DNA of 64,000 nucleotides from CAZQFV01 sp964592645. GTDB lineage: Bacteria > Chloroflexota > Chloroflexia > DTKN01. The translations under genes were made by a program, and so were the position numbers. Where the stretch lies: NCBI GenBank assembly GCA_964592645.1, contig CAZQFV010000020.1, positions 17,629 to 81,628 on the forward strand, written 5' to 3'. Numbering within the stretch: the first letter of the stretch is position 1; each line of letters opens with the position of its first letter. Positions 7,844-19,445 of the stretch are shown here, piece after piece. The notes below the pieces were generated by a model that did not search any database, had not been told where the DNA came from, and saw only the letters and a program-made list of their open reading frames with translations.

Positions 7844-8608
7844 CTATTTCCCCTTCTTCCCCTTCTTTCCCCCCGCCGGCCCGGCACTCGGCGTGTAGCG
7901 CAACTCCCGGCTCGTCGTCTCCACCAGCGTGCGCAGCGTGCGGATGCGGGCATAGAGCTTGTCGTTGCCCTCGACTACCGTCCAGGGCGCCGTCACCGTG
8001 CTCGTCTTGAGCAGCATGTCCTCTACCGCCGCCATGTAGGCTTCCCACTTGGCCCGGTTGCGCCAGTCCTCGTCGCTCAGCTTCCAGGCCCGGTAAGGAG
8101 TGTGCTGGCGCTCCTCGAAACGGCGCAGTTGCTCCTCCTTGCTGATGTGAATCCAGAACTTGACCACGATCATGCCACGGTCGGCCATCTGGCGCTCGAA
8201 CTCGTTGATCTCGCGGTAGGCGCGCTTCCACTCGGCCTCGCTGCAAAAGCCCTCGACGCGCTCCACGAGCACCCGCCCGTACCAGGAACGATCAAAGATC
8301 AGCACCTGCTTCTCCTCGGGCGGGACCAGCCGGCGCCAGAAGCGCCAGAGGTAGTGGTGGGTGCGGTCTTCGCCGGCCGGAGCGGCGATGGCAAAGACCT
8401 CGTAGCCGCGCGGGTCCAGCCGCTCGGTGACGCGCTTGATGTTGCCCCCTTTGCCGGCCGCGTCCCAGCCCTCGTAGACCACCACCAGAGTGCGCTTTTG
8501 GATGTACAGTTGGTAGGCCAGTTCGCGCAACTGTAACTGGTAGCGGATCAACTGGCGGTCGTACTCCTGCGGTTCCAGGCGCTGGCTCAGATCGATCGTC
8601 TCCAACAT
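7844..8608 (-). CDS. ppk2: Polyphosphate kinase 2 family protein (copy B)
   Basis: The 254-residue protein is a single-domain PPK2 with Walker A GWDAAGKGG (47-55) and Walker B DRSWYGR beginning at D106, followed by the lid motif RVLVERVEGF. The family moves phosphate between polyphosphate and nucleotides. It is 36-40% similar by eye to the upstream copy and both share the same motif order. ATG at 8608 is preceded by AGGAG, and the gene starts only 5 bases after the stop of copy A, so the two are translated together. The C-terminus ends in a Lys/Gly-rich tail (GGKKGKKGK), possibly polyanion-binding. Which nucleotide (AMP, ADP or GDP) is used cannot be decided from sequence alone. Confidence 0.92.
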   Translation of the reverse strand: MLETIDLSQRLEPQEYDRQLIRYQLQLRELAYQLYIQKRTLVVVYEGWDAAGKGGNIKRVTERLDPRGYEVFAIAAPAGEDRTHHYLWRFWRRLVPPEEKQVLIFDRSWYGRVLVERVEGFCSEAEWKRAYREINEFERQMADRGMIVVKFWIHISKEEQLRRFEERQHTPYRAWKLSDEDWRNRAKWEAYMAAVEDMLLKTSTVTAPWTVVEGNDKLYARIRTLRTLVETTSRELRYTPSAGPAGGKKGKKGK

Positions 8609-8613
8609 GGTCG

Positions 8614-9387
8614 CTACTCCTGTTCGCCCTGCTCCAGGGCCCCCACGTCCGGCGGCGGCGGCGGCAGCTCCCGGCCGCGCCGTGTCAGCGCCTCCTCCAG
8701 CCGGGAGATGATCGTCTCCAAGATCTTGGTCCGCGCCCAGTAGCGGTCGGTGGCCTCGACGATCGTCCACGGCCCGCACTCCGTCTCGGTACGCTCGAGC
8801 ATCTCCTCGATGGCCAGCAGGTATTCATTGTACTTGCGGTGGTGCTCCCAGTCTTCCGGCTGGACGTGCCAAGATTCCAGAGGGTCCTTCTCCAGTTTCT
8901 TGAAGCGGCGGCGCTGCTCCTCCTTGCTGATGTGCAAGAAGAATTTGAGCAGCACGTAGCCATCGTCGAAGAGGGTGCGCTCAAAGTTGACGATGTCGAT
9001 ATAGGCCTGGCGCCACTCGCGCTCCGGGGTCAGCCCTTCCACGCGCTCCACCAGCACCCGCCCGTACCAGGAGCGGTCGAAGATGGCCATCTGGCCGTAG
9101 TTGGGCAGCTTCAGCCAGAAGCGCCACAGCCAGGGCATGCGCAGCTCGGACGTGCGGGGGGCCTGGATGGCGTACAGCTTGAAGCCGCGCGGGTCCAGGC
9201 GCTGCGTCAGCAGGTTGATGGCCGTGCCCTTGCCGGCCGCATCCCAGCCCTCGAAGAGGATGATCGTCGGGATGGCGGCGTCCCAGGCGGCCTTCTGCAG
9301 GTCGTAGAGGCGGTTGCGCAGGTAGGGCAGGCGCGCCTTGTACTCTTTCTTGGAAAGCTTCTTGGTCAGGTCGACTTTCTCCAGCAT
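8614..9387 (-). CDS. ppk2: Polyphosphate kinase 2 family protein (copy A)
   Basis: The 257-residue protein has Walker A GWDAAGKGT (47-55) and Walker B DRSWYGR starting at D104. In class II PPK2 enzymes (polyphosphate:AMP phosphotransferases) two such domains are fused in one chain of about 500 residues; here the same two units are encoded by adjacent genes 5 bases apart, suggesting a split version or a heteromer. The C-terminus carries a run of prolines. It lies downstream of the CYTH-CHAD gene on the same strand, making a polyphosphate cluster. Confidence 0.92.
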   Translation of the reverse strand: MLEKVDLTKKLSKKEYKARLPYLRNRLYDLQKAAWDAAIPTIILFEGWDAAGKGTAINLLTQRLDPRGFKLYAIQAPRTSELRMPWLWRFWLKLPNYGQMAIFDRSWYGRVLVERVEGLTPEREWRQAYIDIVNFERTLFDDGYVLLKFFLHISKEEQRRRFKKLEKDPLESWHVQPEDWEHHRKYNEYLLAIEEMLERTETECGPWTIVEATDRYWARTKILETIISRLEEALTRRGRELPPPPPDVGALEQGEQE

Positions 9388-9396
9388 AGGAACCCC

Positions 9397-9471
9397 CTAC
9401 ACTGTAGCGAGACGGAGGGCCGTGGCGATGTCCTGGTCGATCATCTGGCGTTTGCTCGGCAGTTGCTCCAT
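9397..9471 (-). CDS. Possible 24-residue ORF between CHAD and ppk2 genes
   Basis: ATG at 9471 sits one base after the TAG of the CHAD gene (TAGCATG) and runs 24 codons to TAG at 9397, 9 bases before the ppk2 ATG. The peptide is amphipathic (contains KRQMIDQDIATALRLA). It could be a coupling peptide that carries ribosomes from the CHAD gene to ppk2, or just chance. No homologue is known to me. Confidence 0.3.
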   Translation of the reverse strand: MEQLPSKRQMIDQDIATALRLATV

Positions 9472-9472
9472 G

Positions 9473-11497
9473 CTACCCCAGCAGCGCCAGCACACTGCTC
9501 CCCAGCAGGTGGGCGAACTCGGGCCCGCGGACCTGCTCCCAGACGGCAGGGAAGGTGTCGACGAGGTGCTGGATTTCGAGCTGGCGGTAAGCCAGGTAGG
9601 CGGCCACGCCGGGGGCCAGGACGGCGGTGGCCGGCCGGGGCTCCTGGCCGGCCGGCCGGCCCCAGGTGCCCCAGGTGAGATAGTCGCGCAGCAGGCCGCA
9701 GGCGACGACGGCGTCCTGCAGGTCGCCCAGATGGTCCTGCAGCGCCTTCATGCGTTCGATGAGCAGTTCCGCCTCGGGGCCCAGGACCGGGCGGAAGAAC
9801 TCCAGGGCATAGCGCAGCCCCTTGCCGGCGATACGCAGCCCATGGTAGCGTTCCAGAGGCCCATGGGACCCGTTCAGCCACTCCTCGTAGGCCCGCACCG
9901 CCGCCAGCCCCTGGTAGAGGACCACCGGCACCACCTGGCGCAGGCGTTGGGGGCGCCCACCGGCCTCCGGGGGACGCTTTTCCTCCGGGGAGCGCAGGAA
10001 GGCGGCCATGTGCTCCTGGAGGCGGGCAAAGCGCGGGCCGTCGAGATAGGACAGCAGGGCCGCCCGGGACAGACCATAGTGCGCCTCCCAGGCCGCCAGG
10101 AGCGGGTCCAGCCCATCGCGCTGCTCGGCGGGCAACGTCTCCAGGTAGCGCTGTGTCTTTTCCCGGAACACGTCCATGTCGCGCACCGTCCCCAGGAGGC
10201 GCCCGGCGCGGCGCAGGTCGCGGGTGAGGGTGCGGACCTCTTCCGGCTCCAGGTATTCGCCAAAGACGCGCATGGCGGCGCGCAGGCGCCGGGTGGCCAC
10301 GCGCATGTCGTGGACCTGCTCGGGGTCGGTCCCCAAGCGCACTCCCGGCTCGTGTTCCAGCATCTGGCGCAGGTGGCGCTGCACCGTCCGGCGCGCGGCC
10401 TGGGCCATAGTATCGTCGGGGAAGAGGCCGGCCGGCTCCGGGGGCAGGTCTGCCTGCCGGTCTACGGTCCGGCGTCCCGAGTTTGTCCGGGTCGTCTCAT
10501 CTTCCGGGAGGGGGCCGGCCCCGGTAGGGGGCGCCGTTTCCCGGTCTTTTTCATCGGCCGGAGGATGCGCAGTCGGAGCGGGCGGCTCCCCTGCCGCCCG
10601 GCCCGCTTGCCCCTTTCCGGGTCCTGCCTGGGCCAGCACGCGCCGGGGGAAGATCCCCAGCCGCTCCTGGCGGAAGGCGGCCTGCCAGTAGCGCACCCGC
10701 CGCTCGGACATGCCGGCCTCTCGGCCGGCCGCTACCTGCGTGGCCCCGGCGTCCAGCGCCAGCAGGGCCCGCGCGCGCCGACCGTGCAGGTCGGACCGCC
10801 TGGCGATCTGCCGGCAGAGCGCCCGCTCCTCGTCCGTGAGCCCCCGCTCTACAGCTTGCCCCGGAAGCGCCTTTTCCGCCGTCTGCTCCAGGAAGGCCAG
10901 GCCGCGCTCGAACTTGGACAGCTTCTGCGGCGAGAGCGCCCAGCCGGTCTGGAGCGCGGCCACAATCTCCGCCAGGTCGTCTGCGGTCCCGGCCGGGGCC
11001 AGTTCCACCTCCAGCTCGTGGAACGCCGTGCGGCGGGACCCTGCGGCCAGGTGGACCTCGTCCAGGCTGAACTCGGCAATGGGTTGCCCGGCGCGCAGCA
11101 GGGGGCGGGCGGCGCGCACCTGCTGTAGGGAGAGAATGGGCCGTAGGGGGGCCGCGCCGATCCAGGTCAGCACCCGCTCGCGCAGCGGGCCGGCCGGCCA
11201 CGCGGCGGGCGGCTGTTCGGTGGGGAGGCGCAGGTTCAACTCCTGGCGGCGGCGCACGGTGTCCGCCCCTCCGGCCAGCGCCTTTAGCGTGATCTCCACC
11301 CCCGGCCGGCCGGCCACCTGGCGCTGCCGGCAGTAGTAGCCGGCGGCCTGGATCAGGCGGTCGGCGGTGTCCAGGAAGGTGTCGAGCACCTCCTGGACCT
11401 GCTCCGCTCCCAACTCGAGGCCGGCTAGATGGTCGATTTGCCGAAGCTGCTGGAAGATAGCCGCGTCCAGGGTGAACTTGGCTTCGATCTCGTCCAT
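9473..11497 (-). CDS. CYTH-HTH-CHAD polyphosphate-associated fusion protein
   Basis: The 674-residue protein has three parts. Residues 1-205 are a CYTH/triphosphate-tunnel domain with the ExExK motif at E3-E5-K7. Residues about 220-290 look like a helix-turn-helix (ARALLALDAGATQVAAGREA then SERRVRYWQ), similar to HTH segments of transposases and regulators. After a Pro/Thr-rich linker, residues about 375-670 form a CHAD domain with VHDMRVATRRLRAAMRVF. CYTH enzymes hydrolyse inorganic triphosphate or related compounds, and CHAD domains bind polyphosphate. With two PPK2 genes downstream, a polyphosphate role is very likely. It lies 31 bases after the hybrid kinase gene. The internal HTH is not part of the standard CYTH-CHAD layout as I know it. 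Confidence 0.88.
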   Translation of the reverse strand: MDEIEAKFTLDAAIFQQLRQIDHLAGLELGAEQVQEVLDTFLDTADRLIQAAGYYCRQRQVAGRPGVEITLKALAGGADTVRRRQELNLRLPTEQPPAAWPAGPLRERVLTWIGAAPLRPILSLQQVRAARPLLRAGQPIAEFSLDEVHLAAGSRRTAFHELEVELAPAGTADDLAEIVAALQTGWALSPQKLSKFERGLAFLEQTAEKALPGQAVERGLTDEERALCRQIARRSDLHGRRARALLALDAGATQVAAGREAGMSERRVRYWQAAFRQERLGIFPRRVLAQAGPGKGQAGRAAGEPPAPTAHPPADEKDRETAPPTGAGPLPEDETTRTNSGRRTVDRQADLPPEPAGLFPDDTMAQAARRTVQRHLRQMLEHEPGVRLGTDPEQVHDMRVATRRLRAAMRVFGEYLEPEEVRTLTRDLRRAGRLLGTVRDMDVFREKTQRYLETLPAEQRDGLDPLLAAWEAHYGLSRAALLSYLDGPRFARLQEHMAAFLRSPEEKRPPEAGGRPQRLRQVVPVVLYQGLAAVRAYEEWLNGSHGPLERYHGLRIAGKGLRYALEFFRPVLGPEAELLIERMKALQDHLGDLQDAVVACGLLRDYLTWGTWGRPAGQEPRPATAVLAPGVAAYLAYRQLEIQHLVDTFPAVWEQVRGPEFAHLLGSSVLALLG

Positions 11498-11528
11498 CGG
11501 CCCTCCGCGCTATTTCCGGAAAGCGATC

Positions 11529-14789
<3,261 letters not shown>

Positions 14790-14852
14790 CGTCGCCTCGA
14801 CATGCCGGAAATTGGCCCGGGGAGCGAGCCCATAGCGGGTAGTGCTACGCAG

Positions 14853-14881
14853 ATTATAGTACAGCTTGCTCCAAAAGTCCA
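14853..14881 (-). promoter_or_regulatory. Promoter for the hybrid kinase/polyphosphate operon
   Basis: Minus strand: -10 TATAAT (14853-14858), 17-base spacer, -35 TGGACT (14876-14881, four of six consensus). Transcription should start near 14846, giving a leader of about 57 bases to the ATG at 14789. Confidence 0.6.
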
Positions 14882-14904
14882 GTTTGTATCGCCAGACGGG
14901 GATT

Positions 14905-14933
14905 TTGACGCCGAGGGCCGGTCGTGTTATACT
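14905..14933 (+). promoter_or_regulatory. Promoter for the receiver-kinase gene at 14986
   Basis: Plus strand: -35 TTGACG (14905-14910), 17-base spacer, -10 TATACT (14928-14933). Start expected near 14940, 46 bases before the ATG. It diverges from the hybrid-kinase promoter with 23 bases between the two -35 boxes. Confidence 0.75.
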
Positions 14934-14985
14934 GCACGGGCAGTTGTCAGGTGTGGTGATGCCTGTCGGAAATCCGGAGGCAGGT

Positions 14986-16191
14986 ATGTCCAATGGTTCG
15001 CAGAGTGGTACGCCGTTGGTCCCGGGATCGGACGAGCGTCGGCCGCCGGCCGCCGATCTCTGTAGCGGCGCGGAGAGCGCTTTCTGCCGGGGCGATATTC
15101 TGATCGTAGACGATACACCGCTCAACCTGCGGCTGTTGTCGCAGATGCTCGAGGAGCGGGGTCACAAGGTGCGGGCCGTGCTCGATGGGGCCCATGCCCT
15201 GGCGGCCGCCCAGGCCGTTCCCCCCGACCTGGTGCTGCTGGATATCCGCATGCCCGGCATGGACGGCTACGAGGTTTGCCGACGCCTGAAGGCCGATGCC
15301 CGCACCCAGGAGATCCCCATCCTGTTCATCAGCGCCCTCGGCGAGACGGAAGACAAGGTCAAGGCTTTTTCCCTCGGCGGCGTGGACTATATCGCCAAGC
15401 CGTTCCAGGTCGCCGAGGTGCTGGCCCGTGTCGAAACGCACCTGGCCTTGCACAACCTCCAACGCCAGCTCCAGGCGGCCAACGCCGAGCTGTCCCGGCG
15501 CTTGGAGGAGCTCCAGGCCCGCAACGAGGAGCTAGACGCCTTTGCCCACACGGTGGCGCACGACATCAAAGGGCCGGTCACGACCATCGTTTCCTACGCC
15601 GATGTGCTGCAGTACGGCGCCGTGCCCGAGAAGGTGCGGGACCAGTTCTTGAGTACGCTGGCGCACGGCGCCCGGCGCATCGCCAATATCGTGGACGAAC
15701 TGCTGCTGTTGGCCAGCGTGCGCAAGATGGACCTGCGTCTGGAGCCCCTGGATATGAGGCAACTGGTGGACGAAGCTTGCCAGCGCGTCGCGCACCTCAT
15801 CTCCGAGTCCGGGGCCGAGATCGGCTTCCCCGCCACCTGGCCAAAGGCGCTCGGCCATGGGCCGTGGGTGACCGAAGTCTGGGCGAACTATATCAGCAAC
15901 GGGTGCAAATATGGCGGCAAGCCGCCGCGCTTGGAGTTGGGAGCCGATCTCCTGGACGATGGCCAGGTGCGGTTCTGGGTGCGGGATAACGGCGACGGCA
16001 TTCCGCCGGAAGACCAATCGCGCCTCTTTGTGCCGTTCACGCGCCTCAGCCAGGTGCGGGCCAAGGGCCACGGATTGGGTCTATCCATCGTCCGGCGCAT
16101 CATGGAACGGCTGAACGGTCGGGTCGGCGTGGAGAGCAGCGGGGTGCCTGGACAGGGCAGCCTGTTCTACTTCACCTTGCCGGGAGCCTGA
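14986..16191 (+). CDS. Receiver-histidine kinase protein
   Basis: The 401-residue protein has an N-terminal receiver domain (about 36-155; acidic pair D42-D43, phospho-acceptor D86, Lys in IAKPF), a coiled coil (156-185) and a kinase core with H192 in TVAHDIKGPVTTI and ATPase boxes (SNGCKYGG, DNGDGI, GHGLGLSIV). There is no membrane segment. Such receiver-first kinases normally take phosphate from, or are tuned by, another kinase; the divergently transcribed hybrid kinase is the obvious partner. The start at 14986 is preceded by GGAGG with 5-base spacing; upstream in-frame ATGs (14866, 14959) lie before or close to the promoter. Confidence 0.9.
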   Translation: MSNGSQSGTPLVPGSDERRPPAADLCSGAESAFCRGDILIVDDTPLNLRLLSQMLEERGHKVRAVLDGAHALAAAQAVPPDLVLLDIRMPGMDGYEVCRRLKADARTQEIPILFISALGETEDKVKAFSLGGVDYIAKPFQVAEVLARVETHLALHNLQRQLQAANAELSRRLEELQARNEELDAFAHTVAHDIKGPVTTIVSYADVLQYGAVPEKVRDQFLSTLAHGARRIANIVDELLLLASVRKMDLRLEPLDMRQLVDEACQRVAHLISESGAEIGFPATWPKALGHGPWVTEVWANYISNGCKYGGKPPRLELGADLLDDGQVRFWVRDNGDGIPPEDQSRLFVPFTRLSQVRAKGHGLGLSIVRRIMERLNGRVGVESSGVPGQGSLFYFTLPGA

Positions 16192-16213
16192 CCGCCGGCG
16201 GAAAGAGGGCCTG

Positions 16214-16663
16214 ATGGCGCCGACGATCGAGGTCCTGGTCCGCGGGGTGCTCACCCATCGCGGCCATATCCTCCTGGTTACCCCCGTGCAGGAGTCTTAC
16301 GCCTACCTTCCCGGCGGCCATGTCGAGTTCGGCGAATCCGCCCCCCGGGCCCTGCAGCGCGAACTGGCCGAGGAGTTGGGGGTGGAGGTCACGGTAGGTC
16401 CGTTTCTCGGGGCGGTGGAACACTCCTTTACCACGGACGACGGCCGGCGCCACGCCGAGATCAACCTGGTCTTTCGCCTGGCCTGCGCCGCGCTGCGCAG
16501 CGACCGGCCCCCTCCTTCCTGCGAGGGCCAAATTGCCTTCCTCTGGCAGCCGCTGGAGCAACTGGGCGGCGTGCGGCTGCTGCCCCCGGTGTTGCAGCAG
16601 TGCCTGCCGCGATGGCTGGCCGAGGGACACACCGCCGGTTGGGCCAGCACTTGGGAGCCATAG
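16214..16663 (+). CDS. NUDIX hydrolase
   Basis: The 149-residue protein has a full Nudix box at residues 35-57 (GHVEFGESAPRALQRELAEE and on to LGV) that binds divalent metal and cleaves a nucleoside-diphosphate-linked substrate. The substrate cannot be read from the sequence. It follows the receiver-kinase gene by 22 bases and its TAG is one base before the ATG of the MFS gene, so all three are probably one transcript. Confidence 0.9.
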   Translation: MAPTIEVLVRGVLTHRGHILLVTPVQESYAYLPGGHVEFGESAPRALQRELAEELGVEVTVGPFLGAVEHSFTTDDGRRHAEINLVFRLACAALRSDRPPPSCEGQIAFLWQPLEQLGGVRLLPPVLQQCLPRWLAEGHTAGWASTWEP

Positions 16664-16664
16664 G

Positions 16665-17939
16665 ATGATAGCCCGCGTTGCCCTGGGCGTCCGCAGCTAT
16701 ATCCGTCACCTGCGCTTTCAGCGCAACGCCTGGCTGTACCTGACGAACGCCGTGATCGTCGGCACCTCGCTGGGCGCCTTCGGCCTGCTGTTCAACTTTT
16801 ACGCCCTCAGCCTGGGGTTCAACAAGACGCAGGTGGGATCGTTCCTCACCTTCACCAGCCTGGCCTCGCTGTTGGGAGCCTTCCCGGCCGGCTACGTGAC
16901 CGACCGCATCGGCCGCAAGGCGGCCCTCATCCTATCCAGTGCAGTCACCTCGATCAGCGTCCTGGGGCTGGTGGTCTGGCCCACGATGGCCGGCTTCTGG
17001 GCGATGAACATCCTACGCGGCCTGGCCCAGAGCCTGGCCGGGGTGACGCTGGGCCCCTTTCTGATGGAGAACAGCCGCGCCGAAGAGCGGACCTACCTCT
17101 TTTCCTTCAACCAGGGCATCCAGACCATCGCCGGATCGGTGGCCAACTGGATCGGCGGCCAACTGCCCTACTGGGTCGGCGGCCTCCTGGCGCTGGCCGT
17201 CGAGACGCCGACCGTCTACGGCGGGTCCATCGTCATCGCCGTCGGCGCTTCCCTCGTGGGGCTGGTGCCGCTGGTCTTGCTCAAGCGGATGCCCACGGCC
17301 CATCAGCGCGGCGAGGTCTCGCTCTCGCCCTTTCAGTATACCTACCGCCATGCCGGCGAACTGCTGCGCTTTGTCTCCCCGGGGCTGATCATCTCGCTGG
17401 GGGCCGGCCTGCTGATCCCTTTTCTCAACATCTTTTTCAAAGAGGTCCACCACCGTTCCGTCGCCGAGGTAGGGGCGCTCTTTTCCTGGAGCTCTCTGGC
17501 GATGGGCATCGGGCTGCTCTTGGCTCCCCCCTTGGCCGAACGCTTCGGCAAGATGCGCCTCGTCGTCCTCACCCAGGCGCTGTCCATCCCGTTCCTCGTG
17601 CTGCTGGGGTTCTCGCCCTGGTACTGGGTCAGCGCGCTGTGCTTCCTGGTGCGCGCCGCGCTGATGAATATGAGCAACCCGATCTATAGCACCTTTGTCA
17701 TGGAACAGGCTGCGCCGGAGGCCCGGGCTACGGTGGCCAGCCTGATGAGCATGAGTTGGAACCTGGGGTGGACCTTTAGCCCCCTGATCAGCGGCTGGTT
17801 GCAGGAGCGGTTCGGCTTTACCCCCCTGTTTATCGGCACGATTGCCACGTACGTGATCGCGATCGCCATGTACTGGGGATTCTTTCTGCGCGGCCGGCGG
17901 GGGGAAGAAGGCAGAACGAAGGGAGAACGGGATGGCTGA
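16665..17939 (+). CDS. Major facilitator superfamily transporter
   Basis: The 424-residue protein has about twelve hydrophobic segments and the MFS loop 2-3 signature GYVTDRIGRKAALI near residue 90, repeated weakly after segment 8 (LAERFGKMRLVV). It is an inner-membrane permease of unknown substrate, perhaps drug or metabolite efflux. ATG at 16665 begins one base after the NUDIX stop. The 3' end overlaps the ABC remnant start codon by 8 bases. Confidence 0.88.
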   Translation: MIARVALGVRSYIRHLRFQRNAWLYLTNAVIVGTSLGAFGLLFNFYALSLGFNKTQVGSFLTFTSLASLLGAFPAGYVTDRIGRKAALILSSAVTSISVLGLVVWPTMAGFWAMNILRGLAQSLAGVTLGPFLMENSRAEERTYLFSFNQGIQTIAGSVANWIGGQLPYWVGGLLALAVETPTVYGGSIVIAVGASLVGLVPLVLLKRMPTAHQRGEVSLSPFQYTYRHAGELLRFVSPGLIISLGAGLLIPFLNIFFKEVHHRSVAEVGALFSWSSLAMGIGLLLAPPLAERFGKMRLVVLTQALSIPFLVLLGFSPWYWVSALCFLVRAALMNMSNPIYSTFVMEQAAPEARATVASLMSMSWNLGWTFSPLISGWLQERFGFTPLFIGTIATYVIAIAMYWGFFLRGRRGEEGRTKGERDG

Positions 17940-18493
17940 ATCGGCGATGTTGGCGGCGCCCGCCGTCAAGACGGAGCAGTTGGCCGGGTGTACAAGGTTC
18001 GTCAATGTGGTCTCCGGCGGCGAATCCTCCGGCTACGGGCTGCTCACGGTGCGCGAGAACCTGTGGATGTTTGCCCAGTTCTACGGCATTTCCACCCGGG
18101 ACGCTAACCGGCGCATCGGCGAGCTGCTGGCCATCCTGGGCATCAGCGACCGGGCCAACATCCGCAGTTCGGACCTCTCCACCGGCCTGCGGCAGTCGAC
18201 CTGGTCGGGCGGAGCATGGAGGACGTGGAACATGGGAACGGCGGGGCGGGTGCCGAAACGTAGCGGCTGGCGGCTCTTCCTGCGGACGGTCTGAGCGCGG
18301 GCCTACCCGCGGGTGATCGGCCAGCAGCGCGAGACCTCCCGGCTCTTCTTCGACCTGATCCTGCCGACCGGCGGGGTCGCCGCCTAGGTCTTTGTCTACC
18401 GGGCGATCGCCGCGCCGGTCGATCGGCATCTTTCGCTGGTGCGACCGCCGGGCGCGCGAGCGCGGGCTGATCGACCGCATTGGGAATTACTAG
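17932..18493 (+). pseudogene. Mosaic remnant of an ABC-2 transporter (ATPase and permease pieces)
   Basis: The frame from ATG 17932 lacks a Walker A region. It carries a mid-ATPase segment (VVSGGESSGYGLLTVRENLW and then FAQFYGI), stops matching after the LSTGLRQ signature, then turns into a permease N-terminus (SGWRLFLRTV, TGA, ARAYPRVIGQQRE, FFDLILPTGGVAA, TAG, VFVYRAI). A last piece in another frame (RWCDRRARERGLIDR) ends at 18493. It is therefore the collapsed remains of an adjacent ATPase and permease gene pair, with internal deletions, two in-frame stops and a frameshift. The TGA replaces an expected Trp, not Cys, so it is not a selenocysteine site. Confidence 0.75.
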
Positions 18494-18503
18494 AGGTGGA
18501 ACT

Positions 18504-19412
18504 ATGCGCGTCATCATCACCGGGGGCACGGGGCTGATCGGAAGGGCGTTGGCCGCGAGCCTGGTCGCCGACGGCCACGAGGTGATCCTCTTGAGCCGCG
18601 ATCCGCAGGGGGCCAGGGGGCTGCCCCCCGGCGCGCGTGTCGAGCGCTGGGACGGGTGCACGGCGGCCGGCTGGGGCCACCTGGCCGATGGCGCCGACGC
18701 TATCGTCAACCTGGCCGGGGCCAACCTTTCCGGCGGATGGTGGACGGAGAAGCGCAAAGCGCTCCTCCGCGCCAGCCGCCTGAATGCCGGGCAGGCCGTC
18801 CTGGCCGCGGTGCAGGCGGCCTCCAGAAAGCCGCGCGTCGTCGTCCAGGCCTCCGGCATCGGCTACTACGGTCCCCGCGGCGACGAGGATGTCGAAGAGA
18901 GCGCCCCGCCGGGGGGCGATTGGCTCTCCGGGCTGGCGGTCGAGTGGGAGGACTCCACGCGGCCTGTCGAGGCGCTGGGCGTGCGCCGGGTCGTCGTCCG
19001 CTCGGCCGTGGTGCTCGATCCCAGGGCTTTGCTCTGGCGCCTGCTGCTCCTGCCGCACCGCTTCTTCTTGGGCGGGCCTCTCGGCAGCGGCCGGCAGGGG
19101 CTGCCCTGGATCCACATCGCCGACGAGGTCGGGGCGATCCGCTTCCTGATCCGGGAAGAGGGGGCCAGGGGGCCTTTCAACCTGGTCGCCCCGCACGCCT
19201 TGACGAACGCCGAACTCGAGCGGCTGCTGGGCCAGGCCCTGGGCCGGCCGGCCTGGTTCCGCGTGCCGGCTTGGTTGCTCCGCCTGGTCCTGGGCGAGAT
19301 GTCCATGCTTGTGCTCACGGGCCAGCGGGCCGTCCCGCGCCGGCTGATCGACCTGGGGTACACCTTTCGCTTCGGCCGCCTGGAGGAAGCGCTGCGCGAT
19401 TTGGTGCGCTAG
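18504..19412 (+). CDS. TIGR01777/SDR39U1-type epimerase family protein
   Basis: The 302-residue protein begins with a Rossmann nucleotide-binding motif (ITGGTGLIGRALA) and has SGIGYYGPRGDE near residue 120 and a C-terminal DUF1731 domain (LTNAELERLLGQALGRPAWF through to YTFRFGRLEEAL). Members are atypical short-chain dehydrogenases of the YfcH type; the substrate is unknown. The start at 18504 has GAGGTGG upstream. It is intact, although it lies between two decayed genes. Confidence 0.88.
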   Translation: MRVIITGGTGLIGRALAASLVADGHEVILLSRDPQGARGLPPGARVERWDGCTAAGWGHLADGADAIVNLAGANLSGGWWTEKRKALLRASRLNAGQAVLAAVQAASRKPRVVVQASGIGYYGPRGDEDVEESAPPGGDWLSGLAVEWEDSTRPVEALGVRRVVVRSAVVLDPRALLWRLLLLPHRFFLGGPLGSGRQGLPWIHIADEVGAIRFLIREEGARGPFNLVAPHALTNAELERLLGQALGRPAWFRVPAWLLRLVLGEMSMLVLTGQRAVPRRLIDLGYTFRFGRLEEALRDLVR

Positions 19413-19416
19413 GCTA

Positions 19417-19445
19417 TTGCATCTTGGGTGCAACCGGGGTACAAT
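19417..19445 (+). promoter_or_regulatory. Promoter ahead of the cyclase remnant and redoxin operon
   Basis: Plus strand: -35 TTGCAT (19417-19422), 17-base spacer, -10 TACAAT (19440-19445). The first intact gene downstream is the TGA-containing redoxin at 19789, which would then have a long leader that includes the remnant. Confidence 0.55.

Noticed and set aside
18292..18294. In-frame TGA in the ABC-2 permease fragment as a second selenocysteine codon
   Set aside because: Related permeases have Trp at this position, the fragment has further stops and deletions, and no redox motif is present.
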